DNA of 64,000 nt from Rhynochetos jubatus. Its lineage: Eukaryota > Chordata > Aves > Eurypygiformes > Rhynochetidae. Numbering within the stretch: the stretch's first letter is position 1; every line of letters begins with the position of its first letter. The position numbers and the translations under genes were made by a program. Shown in pieces: positions 26,231 to 39,185 of this stretch. Under the pieces are notes generated by a model. It worked only from the letters and a program-made list of their open reading frames with translations, had not been told where the DNA came from and did no database searches. The stretch covers positions 25,377,722-25,441,721 of the forward strand of contig CM050654.1 of NCBI GenBank assembly GCA_027574665.1. Reading direction: 5' to 3'.

Positions 26231-29200
26231 GCAATCCTGAGTTGAAGAATACCATAGGAATATAAAGAAGCTGATCTCCTTCCTTAAGTTCACGTGTAAA
26301 TAACATATTTGAGAAACGTAATTTGATAATTAAAGTTGTGAAACAATCTTAGAACTGCATGCAATCATTAATTTACAATACTCATTAAGAAGACCTAATG
26401 AAAAACATTTTGATATTCTAACCAGTGATTGTTTTTGTTATAAACACCTACTAATAATACAGGCTTGTGCTCTGCAAGACATTGTCTTTGAGGGGGAAAA
26501 ATTCATATTTCAGACTGACAGAAAGTAGACAAAATAAAGCCTCTTATTGAGCTTATAAGTACGAGTTTATAGCCTTTGCCATGCTTTTTGTGGTTCTGTT
26601 GCAGTAATCCCTGAACTCTGGGGCAGATTATCCTGGCACGTGCAGCTGTGCTGTGTAACTAGAGCATAGACTTTTTTTAGGGTGTTTCACCATCACTAAC
26701 CAGCCCCATTTAACAGCGGTAAAGTTCCGCAATCAAATTGTCCAAAACCAGTAGCGCCTGCTGATTCCAAGATGCACTTAATACTGGTGCTGTGGCTAAT
26801 GAATAATTAATAGCTGAAACTATCTTACAGGCTAACGTGCCATATAAAAGAATCCAGATTTTCTAGAAGTATCCTTTTCTACACTTCCGTAGAGTGTTGT
26901 ATTTTTATATAAGGTGTTTGAATGTGACATTAAAAGAAGGTGGGCAAGATTGCCTTCCGAAAGCTTGGATGACAGGATGGAAATGTGCTTCACAATAATG
27001 AGCATGTCAGCACTGTGGAGTTGCCTCAGGTCACTTGGGGCACCTATGACCACATCGACCAGTTTTCTTAGGGCACAAACCCTAACTTTGTATCAAAGTT
27101 ACTTTACACAAACTGCGCTCGCCTGGGCGTGTCACTGGGATTTCTGCAAGCGTGTCATGTACGCTGACAAGGATAGTGACCCACATTTTAAAAAGTTTTC
27201 TACGTTTCTTCTGCCAATAGAGGTCTTCAGTAGGTTCTCTGTTCCTCTGAGCATGCACGGTTGAACAGAGGGAAGGGACTTCATTGCTCTTCAGACGGGT
27301 CAGCACATGTTCTGACTGCACTTTACTAGATCCAATGAAACCTTCTCCATGGAACAGGTTTACTTGAGATTAAGTAGCCCTAATGCAAAGCATAGTTTAT
27401 GGCTAGGTGGAAGCCACACCAAAGTAAGGATATAGATTTACTTTGAAATGAGAACAAATTCTAAATTCTTGTATGAATTGGTTTTTTTCTTGAGAAAAAG
27501 TAGCCATGCTAATTTCAAATGATTCAGTTTTGAACAGCGTATCTGCAACACAGTTGTGTGTGCATGACTGTTCATTACAGCATTGATGGTAGTGGTGACA
27601 GATAAACTCAATATTCAGGAAAAGATTAAGCTTGTAAAATCACATCACTTATATTTATGGTATGTTAATTAAAAAATCAGGAACTCAAGAGAGACAAAAA
27701 AGCATAGTTTTTCCTCTTAGTCTGTCGGGCTTATTTGTTCTCTACTTGTCAAAAAGTCAAAATTAAAAATTTAATGTATATATTAATACATATTTTACTG
27801 TCTTATTAAAGTATTATAAAATATAAAATTTTATTAAATATGATCTGAGAAATATCATATCTTGACTTTTCATACCATGTTGTTTTGTCACCGAGCCACA
27901 GCTTTAGGATAGAGCTAAGGTACTTTTTGATATAAATACTTCAATGTTTATGTTTCCAGTATTAAAGACTTAAAAAAAAGTGATAGTTGTCGCAGTTTTT
28001 TCATACTGCTATTCATTTTGTGCAAGTTTACAAATTTAAATTATATGCAAATAAAATGTGTATAAATCAGAGTAAAACATGCTAGGTTCAAGCAAATAAT
28101 ATACTAACTTCTGTATATATATTTCAAACATCACATCAAAAGCAGATATGACCAATTCCTTTTTGCCAGCCTGTGGTCTGCCTCTGGCTATTGCCTATGT
28201 ATGCCCTCTCCAAAGCTAAAGTGAATACAAGAAGTCCACATGGTGGATGTCTCTCTCTTCTTCCTGTATTCTATCCACCACAACCACGTTATTTGATATA
28301 TAACTATTAAATTTAGGGTATTAGCCAAGCCTGGCTACACTACATTAAACCAGTTTTACTTTAATTCTGGAGTTATTTATAATCCAAGTTAAAATTCTGA
28401 TTAGAATAAGCAGGAATATGTGTGTGCATATTTTTAAGATTTTCAGCACACAGAGCTGAGATTTTTTACAACCATGCACAGCATGTATAGCCCATCTTCA
28501 AAAATGTGAAAGTGATTTCCTCCTTGCCAAATTTTCTTTTTGACCTGGTGGCACAAATTTGTATGTTTAGCTGTAACTGCTTGAATACATTCCACAGATG
28601 TTCCCTGATAGGGAGTGTCTCCTATGGCAAGCGTCTGATGTTGTAAATGTGCACAGTCTGAAACAAGAATCCCTGAAAGATAATGACTTCTGTGTCACGT
28701 AAATTTGGAGGTTAGTTTGCAGACCCTTATGGGAGCTCCAGTACTGCACATTTTTCCATACCCAGCCCCTTTTAGAAAAAAGGGCCCCAGATATTTTGTC
28801 TGGATTCCTTGCTCAATGAACCTACAAGGAAACTTATGGAGCAATGGAATTAAAAGATTAAACCACAAGCCACTTGTACTAAGTCTTTAAATGACTTATG
28901 AAGCATAGAGTTTACTTAGTAACTGAGTCTGCAGACTCAATTGCTTTTGGAGAATTCTGAGGACTTTCATTTTTTTTCTGCCTGACTTGACTGCTTTTGT
29001 TGCTGTGTGGCTGTGCCCCTCTGCATGGTACAAAAGAACAAGACAAAAGACAAGATTACAATTAAGTAACATTTATTTGTTTAGTTTTTTTTTAACTGCT
29101 TTTTAATTAGAGAGAAAATCCCCTTTATTGTTAACCCACAGGGTAAGAATTGGAAACAGGAATATCACATGGTCAGTCTCACACACATAACTACCTTGAG

Positions 29201-31380
29201 TCTTTTATATATTTCAGGCTTGCAACACTACACATGACGATCTTAAGGTACACAGTGTTGCACGCATACATTTAAATGTCTCCAATAAGGTGGGCTTTTA
29301 ATTTTAAATGTTACTGACAAGGTTGAATGCAATTTTTACCAGTAACCTCTGTTTGTGGCTTTAAATCTATTCATTTATGTGACACGGGATAGGGAAAAAA
29401 TAAGCATGTTGCAAACACTGCAGGACACAAGTATTTTACCCTGGATAACTAGGAATATAATCTAGAGGCAGATTAGTGGTTTGGTACAGGTATGAGGGCA
29501 TGAGTCATGTTATTCTGTGGATGCCTTTCAGTTTGTCTTCAGATTGTAAAGTACTTAATTTTTAAATTTTAATTGCATATCTGCAAGGGATAAGCTGTAC
29601 CCTATAGGCTTGGTCTCTGCTTGAGTCAGGGTGAGAGAAGGGAATCTAATGTTTCTAGCGAGGACTGTGGGATTCCCCTTCTCCTATCAGGAATAGGAAG
29701 CTGTGTGTCAGAGAACTAGGATAACCCATTTCACCAGTGAAACAGATGGAAAGGAGAAACAGTTAACAGTGTCAGAAACCCGTAGTTCGACTGATCAGCT
29801 ATAGGCAAGTTTAGTGTTTCTAGAAGACCTAGATAAGTAGTAATGATGCAGTCATCTAAACTGGTCCCATGGCTGGTGTTTGTGGACAGTGACGATTGGA
29901 TACGGTTGCAGAGTGACTAGAAAAAGTCCCATACTTCATATGGGATCCAAGCATGGTCTTGGAGTTGTAAAATTTGTACCTTTTAATTTGTGGTCTGCTT
30001 CCAACAATGCACACTTCAGAGGACCACCAGGTGCCAGAGTGGACACTATAGATTTTATACCCATATATTTTTCCAGTTTCACCTAGATGATGATATGTTT
30101 TCATTCCTGGTCACCTTGCTGAAAAATGAAGCTGCTCAGATCCTAGTACAGAATGAGAACAGGCTGAGAGCACACTTGAGGGATATAATTAGACCCTAGA
30201 GAAACTGAAGAAAAGGTGGGGGTTCTCTAGCCTTTGGGGTATTTTTTTCTTTTATGAACAAGCTCATTACAGCGTATAATCAACCCTCCCAATATTTGGT
30301 TACCTTTGGTTTCCACATGTTACAAGAAGGATTGTGGGATTTTTTTTTTCTTACTTCATGTGATGACTTCATAATTGACAGCCTATCCATATAGATGCAT
30401 AAATTTTGTGTGTTTAATAGTCAGTAACATTTGAGGTGAATTGAAGAATTTCTACATATCTCATCTTTTAATGGGACAGTCTCACAAATTAACATAAAAC
30501 TTTTGAGTGAAACTTCATAAACACAGAGAATGATGAATCTAGATAGTGTGGGATTTCCAAGACAGGACTTCTCATTTTCATTGGTTTACAAAACTTTATT
30601 TCTGCCTTGTGTGGTTTTGTGTGGTTCTGGCATACAATTTTCACTTAGAGATTTCTGAGGTGTCAATAGGAAACGTGTAGCTGTAGACAAACCTGCTACT
30701 TGACTAGCAGTGCAGGCAACGGTAGCTCATTGAATAGCATTTTGTACGAACACCTGCCTTCAACAGGAAAAAAGTCACATTCCATCAGAATGCATTCAGC
30801 AACAGGAACAGAGACTGCAGTGAGCAGCAGTGTCTGTAGAGGACTAAGCAATAAATAGAAACACTTTTTTCTAAAATATGCTGACAAGTAATTGGAATTT
30901 TTACAGGTGCTTGTTATTTTAAATTCCTTTCTGAAGCAGAATGTTTAGCATTTTCCATTCCTGCAACATTATCTGCCTGACTACTTTACATTAATGGAAC
31001 GTACCATTGTTTTTTAGTAATAATTCAGGTATAGCAAATGAATGGATAGCATGACAATTCACTGAGAAGGACAGGAACAGAATTCAAACCTACCAGTTGA
31101 GCATTTTCTACTTCAGGACAAAAAAACCCTTGTGAAGTGTTCTGTGTCTTATGCCTTAAAGTGAGTAGACACCCAAAGGTTCTCTGTACAGCAAGGACAG
31201 AACATTTCCTGTTATGTAGGATACCAACACAAAGTAGCTGCAAAACCTGTTAGATTCAAAGTTACTCTTCAATACAGCCGGCACGGTTCTGATGTGAAAA
31301 ATAGATCATGTAGTGCATTGTAGTTCCAAGTACTTATTTTAGCCGTCTGAAGAGCAAAGTAGTCTTCACAGATTTTGAGG
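26231..31380. other. Non-coding stretch with an unexplained CpG-bearing segment
   Basis: Mostly AT-rich; 27,770-27,845 is nearly pure A/T. 26,900-27,350 stands out as less AT-rich with several CpGs (around 27,110-27,170) and overlapping open frames on both strands: 116 codons plus at 26,914-27,264, 73 and 79 codons minus at 26,832-27,053 and 27,082-27,321. None matches a family I know, so I do not call a gene. A perfect 16-bp palindrome, tgagtctgcagactca, lies at 28,924-28,939. Confidence 0.5.
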
Positions 31381-32180
31381 TGTCCTAGAACAAGTTGCAT
31401 GAGATTCAGTGGGGACAAATGTAAGGTAATGCAAAAGACTATTCAACTCCAGAAAAATAGACAGAGACAGGGGTAATTAGGTAGCAATTGTACCTAATTC
31501 TAATGACTCCTAAGGACTAAAGAGTTATTTTGGATCATTCCCAATATTAGTCTACAGCATCATTTGTGTTTGAAAAAGCAGATGTCATGCTGGCATATGG
31601 AAACAGAATCCTGTCCTGCAAGATGTGAGGTAGTTGTTCTGCTCTGCTCAGCAGAAGCTAAGGGATGTTAAAAGCAGAAAGGCCTAGCAAAAAAGCTGCC
31701 ACTGAAATAGTGTCCAGGTGTTGATACGACACTTGTAGAAAGATGGTGACAAGTCAGTGTCTAGAGAAGAGCAATGAGGAGGTTCTCAGGTCCAAAACAC
31801 ATGACCTAAAAGGAAAACCAGAAAAATCTGAAGTTATCTGTCTAGAAATAAAGAAAGCAAAGAGACCTGGTAATAGTGTAAGTTATACAAAGAGCTGCTG
31901 TGAAGGAAAGGAAGAATCTATTCCCATGTTTGTGAGGGACAGTACAAGAAGTAATGATCTTCAGATTATATGTTAGGATTAGATTATTTAATAATAAAGA
32001 TAATTAAAGACAAGAATAGCCAGCTTGGAGATACAGTGGAATCCCCCTTATTGGAAGTTAGACAAGCACCTGTCAGAAACGATGTAAGGATAGTTCGTTC
32101 TGTCTTTGGGCAGTGCAGTAACTTTAATGATCTCAACACCTTACTCGGCCCTTGAATTCTTATAGATTCTGTGGTTCTGA
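31381..32180 (+). mobile_element. Ancient CR1 LINE 3' portion, plus strand
   Basis: About 800 bp follow the order of a CR1 3' region. The blocks are: attcagtggggacaaatgt and gtaaggtaatgca (31,413-31,433); gaggtagttgttctgctctg (about 31,628); tctagagaagagcaatgagg (31,760-31,779) with aacacatgacctaaaaggaa soon after; ggacagtacaagaagtaatg (31,937-31,956); gtggaatcccccttattgga and agacaagcacctgtcag (32,036-32,077); then a degenerate ATTCTATGATTCTATGA-type tail at 32,163-32,180. The blocks correspond to the CR1 reverse-transcriptase end and 3' UTR. Divergence is heavy and the reading frame is gone, so this is an old subfamily, much older than the copy at 691-960. Two small plus-strand frames inside it (61 and 77 codons) are residual, not functional. 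Confidence 0.85.
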
Positions 32181-35100
32181 CTGTCTGATAACTATTTGGT
32201 GAACATTAGCAAGCACTGAGGTGTGGCTGATGTAAACTTGCAAGCAAGAAGAGAAATGATGAGTGTGGTACACAATTTGTTTAAAGTCTCCTGGCTTCAG
32301 TAAGAAGTCACAAAAGTGATGATGGGAGGAATGAACTTCCATGTGTAACACTATAATTGGTAACCAGAACAGAACTAGCAGAGCCCATCCCTTTGTGCAC
32401 CTGAATTTTTCAAACAGAGTAAATATTCTAGTCTTAAACATTATATGCAATTCAGAATGTATCTGATAGAAGGGATTTTAATAGCATGCATTAACTATAG
32501 TAAGGATGGAGGCTTCTAAGATGCAAATATAAAATGTTCATGTCTACAAAACCTTTGCAACATGAATGCTGTATATATGGTAATTCCTTTGTATTTCTTC
32601 TGAGAAGACAACCTGCTAACATTAGTTCTGCAGTGGAATTATTTGAAAAGAAAAAGATATCATAATGATATCACCTTCAATATTATTTTTTATTATATAC
32701 ATAGCTATTCAGAAAAAACACAGACAATACATAATCTCTCGTGAAGTTCAGCAGATGCGCTTTACACAAAAGTTGGTATCCTTCATCAAATAACAATAAT
32801 GTACTTTGTATGCTTAGAAAATCCTTCTGATCTGTGTTTGCCATTCTCAAACATAAAGATTGCATCTTTGACTTTGCTACCATTAGTATTTGGAAGAACT
32901 ATCAACACAGAAATGCTCAGGTTTGACAAGTGGTATAAGATTTCAGTAAACATGTCTTCTCTCAGAGAGATATTGGAACCAGATAATATTAAGGGAAATT
33001 ATACTGCTTGGAACTCTGATCTTCAAAGAGAATATAAGTATAGATTGAAATCAGAATGGACATTTAGGGATATTAAATGCAAATAAGGCTTCAGCAGAGG
33101 CTCAAAGATACAATTAAATTATGGAAATATACACAAGTTCAATAAACGAAAACATAAAATACTTTGGGAATGAAGGTTGTATAAACATAAGCTTACTATT
33201 GCTAAATTAACATTTGGAGTTAGCTGGCATATTTTGGTGATATTTAAATTGAAAATTATGATTTATCCAAAGTAGGATGCTTTGTGAAAACTTTCAAAGA
33301 CTTTTAAATTTCTTTAGAGACAAAATTATTTTAAGAATTTAAATGAATTCTATTCCAGGTACTTCAAAACAGAACATTCTGAAAGTGTCTTGCATTAGTT
33401 TGCCTACTGGGTAACATTTTAAGATGGTCACATCAAAATGGAATATTTATATTAATCCAAAGTACTTTTCCACTCTTCTTTGTGATGAAACATTTCTGGT
33501 ATTTGTATTTGTTTCCCTTCCACTGCAACACTAGAACAGATTAGAATTTATGATATTCCCCACAAAGAAAAATTTCAAGTTCAGTTGATTGTTTTAGAGT
33601 ATTTTTCTTTAATGGTATTAAAAATGGGTCCTCTAAAAAAATAAAGTAAAAATATAGAATTCTTATTCTAAAATGAAAACTATATAACTCACATGAATTA
33701 TGAAAAAACTTTATCCCTAATCTTATGATTTCTAAGGATACAGTATAAACAGGAAACAAGTAGAATGTGAGTTTGACAAGGACATGTATATTTATTGTGA
33801 AATGTGAAAGTAGTTTTAAACATGTACTTTCCACATACCTTAGAAAATCATTAGGATTCTGCCAGATGGCATTTACATGCCTTATTGTAAAATGTATCTG
33901 ATGACACATATATTTCCCAGGCAGTTACAGGATAACAGAATTTTACCTTCAGTGACCACCTACAAAACTCTTTTAAAGATAAAGGTTAGACTGAGTGCAT
34001 CAGCAGACTAACCACATACTTAGAAAACGAAAGATTAGGCTAACCCTTATCATGTGAGCTCAGAAAGTATAGTTTTAGTTTTTGACTACAGGATAAAGAA
34101 TTTAGGGTCCTTTTGCAGAGAGAGGGAGATGCAGAGGGCAGGATAAAGGGGAGAAAAAAGGAAAATCTAAAGTACTCTCATATATTTCAGCTATTGTAAA
34201 TACCATGGAATAAAAATGTCAATTCGTGAGCCTCAGTGTTTCTTTGCTTTCCCCTCCTGTTCAGTGACTCTGTGCTCAAAACACTTCCAAATCCATTTAA
34301 ATTATGCTTTTCACTACTCCACATGCAGCTTGGGTGAGGAACACAGGGGAAGTTTAAAGCATCCTCTACCACTTGCTAGCTACTATAGAGATTAGCCGCA
34401 CATCTGTATGGCAACAAAAATGTGCAACTGGATGCTAATGCCACCAAGAACATTTCTGGTTTTAACACTGGACATTAAATAACAGTTTAACAAGAATTAA
34501 TGTTGCCTGGAAGGTTCCTGCACCTCTCCAAACTACAGACTTCAGCAAAACTCACATTTGTTTAACTGTGTTTTGAGAATGTCAGTCTTGATTCTTACTT
34601 CTTTAAGTTTTATTCTGATAGTCCGTAAGATACATTTGTCTACTATTGCTTCTTAGAGGAGGAGACTTAAACCAGTCTAGGGCAAAATATCATCAAATTT
34701 GGTATTAGGTGATACACCCCATCTAAACTCATTTCTGGTCTCCCAGAAACAGCACTACATGTACACTACATACACAATATGCATTACATGTATAACATTT
34801 TACAGTCCCTTTGCCTCTACAGAGAGGATACCGTATTTGTGACTTGAACACATAGCTTTTCTAGTATATAAATGCAGCAGTAATGGACAGTTCAATAGTT
34901 TTTTGATTTTACTTTAACTGCGTAACTCCTATCTTTTAGAGCTCTGAGCTTTGCTAAATAGTATTTTCCCAAAGTATGACAGTGGGAAATCATATTACCT
35001 CAACATATTATTTGTCAGGGTGTTTACTTGAGCAAAAGGGGATGTTCCTCCTGCTTTGATAAATCAAGCAAGCATGTGTGGCAAGAGGAAGTTGATTCTT

Positions 35101-37600
35101 ATCCCTGTAACATTGTAGCTAAGATAAGGAGTGCAGTGGATCTCTCAGTTGTCCCTACACACTAATTTGGATCATGTTGCAGAGGAGTCTCGGAGTTCAA
35201 ATGAATTTGTTTTGAATGAAACTAAACTGGAAATGCACAATGGGAACACACTCCAACTGCAAATGGACATTCAGTTAATGCATCTAAACTACAACTAGAC
35301 CAAAGTGAAAAAAAAAAAAAAGGAAAATACATGATGTAAACTTCAGATCTCCTCAACCCCAGCTATTTGACTCTTCACTGTTTGACCACAGTATTTGCTG
35401 CTCTAAACATAGTCAGACAGCAATCTACTCCCTGTGTAAATGGTGGTCTCCACAGCTGAGGTTTGAGGTATATTTTAAAACTGTACCAGTGTGAGGAAAT
35501 TACTGCTGAAGGCAAATAGAGTTTTAAAGGATTGACTCAAAACTCATTAAAGTTCCTGGATGAGTCCAATCCATTTTAGTGAGTTTTGCACTAGACCCAG
35601 ATGCTGCAGATCTTGCTGCTTACTGTTGTCTGATAGTATTTAATAATCTTAAAAAAACCAGAAAGAACCCAGTAGAGCAAATTCTCCGTATGAGTCAAAG
35701 AAGTCATAATGCTTACTCACAGATTATTTCACTTTACAGGATGTGAGTGAAGATTAACATACATTCCCTCATCTAGATGAACATATAGCTTGGAAACATC
35801 TGAAAAAGTAAAATAATTCTTAGGAATTCCCGGAAGACTCATTAGGCATGACTGACTGACTTAAACAAATTACTTCTAAGATAAACCCAAATATTTGATA
35901 TAAAAATATATGATACACCAAATATTTACTTGTTAGGATTTTTCCATTTTACAAATTATCAGCATCCTACAATAATAATTCATAAAGAAAAAAAAGTATG
36001 ACAATATGAATATGCTTGTGAAAGGTAAGACATTTTGAATGAAATATTTTTGGTTTTCAGTCACTTCTGTACAAGAAATGTTTTAAAATATGGTGTATAT
36101 ATATCTATATACCTCCAACTGTGAGACAGAATAATCAGGTGTTTATAGTGTATTTGAGAATAAATTGGATGCTTTGATACTTAAGTGTCTTGATAGCATA
36201 TTTTCTAGTAGGTCTCCATCGCCATGCTTTAGATAAGCTTCTGAGAAAGAGATGAAAAAGAAAGAGTAAAAAATGACCTATAGCTGTGTGCCTTGTTTCA
36301 TCTTATTTAGGAAGAGCAGGATATTGCTCCAGACTTTCACCAGGTTAATGCAGCCATTAGCTTAAAACTTGACTTTGCATTCTCATCACTGAGGTGGCAT
36401 ACAGCTTTGTCTGTTTTCGTCTCCAATCAAACAATAAAATTCCAGTCTTCCCTGAATTGAAAAGGCAAGCGAGCTAGATATAATTGAAGAACTCTGCTTG
36501 TCATCTGCTCCCACAATTTCTCACCAAAGAATCTTTCTGCCTTCCTTGGAAATTGGCATCCTCAAGGCAAATGAGTCCTCTTCATTTTTTCCCCACCTTT
36601 AGTTCTACTAAGTCCCTCATTTCCCTCTTGCAGTATATCTTTATCTTACTCCTTAGCTAAAGAACACCCCTTTAAACAGCTCTTTTCCATGACCTCCCTC
36701 ACAGAGGGACCAGCCTGCTGTCTGAAGGGATTTAGCTTGGGTTTTGCATACTCCCCTGCCAGGTCTCCCAGTCTCAGCTCAGAAGCAGAATGAAAATTGT
36801 ACACATTTTAGAGCAATTTTTGCATTTTATGTCTCAATCTTGAGATTCTTCTGCTTACACCACTTACAGGGAACCACCTCCCTTCCCTGAGAACCACTGT
36901 CACGTTTTCTGTTAACAGTTTTAGTGCTTCTTTTCTCCACTCTCTAAAGCTTCCGAAATGACCTTACCAACAGGTGAAATGTATGTTGTTAGGTGGGTAA
37001 CCACATTTCTTTCATCTGCTGCTGTGCTCACAAGTCTTCTGACAGGAGAGCATTGGTGGAATCTCTCCAGAGCAATAAGTTGGATGGTTAATTAGGATGA
37101 AGCTGGCAATTCATTCTTCGCCATTCTATAGTTTCAAGCTTTTTGTAGGCTCCTGGAAATATTGCTACACTGATTAACCTTAACAAATGCTTTAAACATT
37201 GCCATTATAAACTCTGGCCAAGAACTGAAAACACTTGAGGTGAATACAATCAGTACATTTCGCAACTGTGGGCTAAAGACCTCAAGTGCTTTAATCTAAC
37301 CATAGTTCCCTCTGAGTATTTCTTCTCAGGGACAAAAACTGCTTTCATCCTTAGTCTTGGTTTTCACAGCACTCCTAGCTTTCCAGTCAGGTTTCTAAGC
37401 AGTGCTCTGATCTACAAGTCCCAGGTATGTTGTCATAAGAACAAGGTAGTGTCAGAAAACAGCCACACTGTAAAGACCTAGCATGCTCTGTAAAATATGT
37501 ACTATTTATTTACTGACTATAGCCCTTCCTTTTATTTGCACTCTTTACCAAAAGGTGTTTCTCTGAACCCTCTGATTCACCCTGTTTTGAAGAAGGTGGA
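32181..37600. other. Non-coding stretch
   Basis: AT-rich with no gene or repeat recognised, apart from an A14 run at 35,308-35,321. The 122-codon minus-strand frame at 33,541-33,909 is rich in F, I, L and Y as expected from A/T-rich DNA and shows no domain. Confidence 0.55.
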
Positions 37601-37618
37601 AGTGTCAACCACTTATAT

Positions 37619-38137
37619 TTGTTTAAATGTTCTCATGGAATCGATGACACTCAGACTGGTTTCTGTGGTGTCACTGGGAGTACAAGGAAGGTAGCTGTTG
37701 CCAACATTTATATACGAAGTGTCTGTGTACAGACAGGTCTGAGTGATAATGAGCTCATATTCAGTTGGTCTTTTAGTGTAAGCAGAACCTTTCTGCTTCA
37801 GTGCCAAGCTCTGAAGTATCTCAGTTATTTCTGTGGTGGTGTTTCTTTATTTTCAGATTACACAGGCTTGCTCTTTCTAACAGACTTCTTTCACTCTTCA
37901 ATAACTGGTGGAAGCGCCATGCAGCAGAGCATTGTTTATAATGAATTAGAAACTGTCTCTGCATCTTCTTTTCCATTTTCCTATACACTGCCGGGTTCCA
38001 GATTTCTCACTCCCACCAGTTGTGTCTCTGCAGTCAACAGATGTAATATACTGCTCAGAAGTCCAGATATTAGAACTTGGTTATTTTCCCTCAAATTTCT
38101 AGTGTACTTTACAGTTATTTGCATTAAAACGAAGTAG
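37619..38137 (+). other. Longest open frame of the window (172 codons), unrecognised
   Basis: This frame begins at an ATG and encodes 172 residues with a serine- and phenylalanine-rich sequence. I see no signal peptide at its start, no known motif and no repeats. The hydrophobic run around residues 61-90 is interrupted by polar residues and is not a convincing membrane helix. No CpG-rich promoter or clear splice context accompanies it. In 64 kb of AT-rich DNA a chance frame of this length is uncommon but not remarkable, so I do not call it a gene. Confidence 0.15.
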
Positions 38138-38167
38138 GACATAATTCTATTTAAAATGCTTTGTCAT

Positions 38168-38255
38168 TTAGGACTGGAATCTGGTTTCATTTAAATCACT
38201 AGTGGAAGTTTGACTGATTTCAGTGAGTTGAGGTTCAGGATTTATGTGGCATAAG
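38168..38255. repeat. Possible old repeat scrap ('gacttcagtgg' type)
   Basis: The stretch ctagtggaagtttgactgat then ttcagtgagttgaggttcag resembles the 'cattgacttcagtgggagc-ggatcaggcc' block common in very old amniote repeats. It is short and diverged, and I cannot name the family. Confidence 0.3.
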
Positions 38256-38799
38256 GGCTTGAATTTGTGGTTTCTTCTGATTTCTGTGTGCGTTTTTGTT
38301 CTTTCCAGTAGGGCAATATATTGCTCCTTCTTCTGTTGCTGTTGGCACATCTTTGAAGTAAAAAAGTGAAAGCCAATAACTTATTTTCATCCATATAATG
38401 CATTACACCTCTTTAGCAAGATTCTTTTACTATTTCTGAGAAAATATTCACAAAATGCTAAAGCTTCAAGCAAACTCTGAAGATAGGAAGGCCAAAAATA
38501 TTTTGCTTTGGAGAAACACTGATGTATTCCAACATCTTACTGATCTGTACAAATTACATTTATCTATCTATGGCTACAAGAGAGAGCTTTCCTACAAAAT
38601 TGACATATAAAATTCATAAGGACATAATTGTTCCTAAAATATTTCCAGCAAAATCTTTGCCGTGTAAAGATGGTTCATGTATAGAAAATGTTAATAATAA
38701 GGGTTCAGTAATGTCTGAATGATATAAAAGTTTAAATGCCTTTCAAAAAATCGGTTAAGGCATATACTGAAAGCATAAGTACCAGCAGCCAGCAGAGAA

Positions 38800-39080
38800 C
38801 AGGGCAGAATGTTCAGCCTACTGAATTAAGGCTCCTAAGTTCACCCAGCTTGATTAGCTGGCTAATCTACTCAGGCTTCCTTTGTAATTAATGGAGAGAA
38901 ATAGCTTTCTTCCAGTGCTGATCCGTGGCAAGAACCTAGTTTAAGTGCTTGAACTGCCTGGTGGAAGAACCTGTTTCTCTTCACTGACTGTGAAGAAACC
39001 GAGCTGGCTAAGCTAGGTTTATCAGGTCAGGTTAAAAACACTTCAGTTTCCTAAGGGCTCAGGTTCCTGGGAGCGGAACT
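38800..39080 (+). repeat. Possible old interspersed repeat
   Basis: Blocks such as aaggctcctaagttcaccca, ctaatctactcaggcttcct and gtaattaatggagagaaata resemble a remembered old reptile/bird repeat containing 'taggctcctaa', 'caggctcctttgtag' and 'caatggagagaaa'. The order appears right, but the call rests on memory only. Confidence 0.35.
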
Positions 39081-39160
39081 TCAGTCTTATAACCACTTTC
39101 AACCACTTTTTTAACCAAAAAAGTGTCTTTGCAAGATTTTCCCGGGGTCTGGTCAAACAA

Positions 39161-39185
39161 TTTAGATAGAGTTCCTCTATCTAAA
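39161..39185. repeat. Perfect 11-bp hairpin with 3-base loop
   Basis: tttagatagag (39,161-39,171), loop ttc, then ctctatctaaa (39,175-39,185). The arms match perfectly and the stem stops cleanly at both ends. It has no T-run beside it and no precursor-length extension, so it does not look like a microRNA hairpin. Confidence 0.85.

Noticed and set aside
30060-30235. Possible extra CR1 piece upstream of the 31,381 copy
   Set aside because: A few words look CR1-like but the order does not follow the element.
39161-39185. microRNA hairpin
   Set aside because: The stem is only 11 bp with a 3-base loop and no extended pairing; microRNA precursors need about 30 bp.
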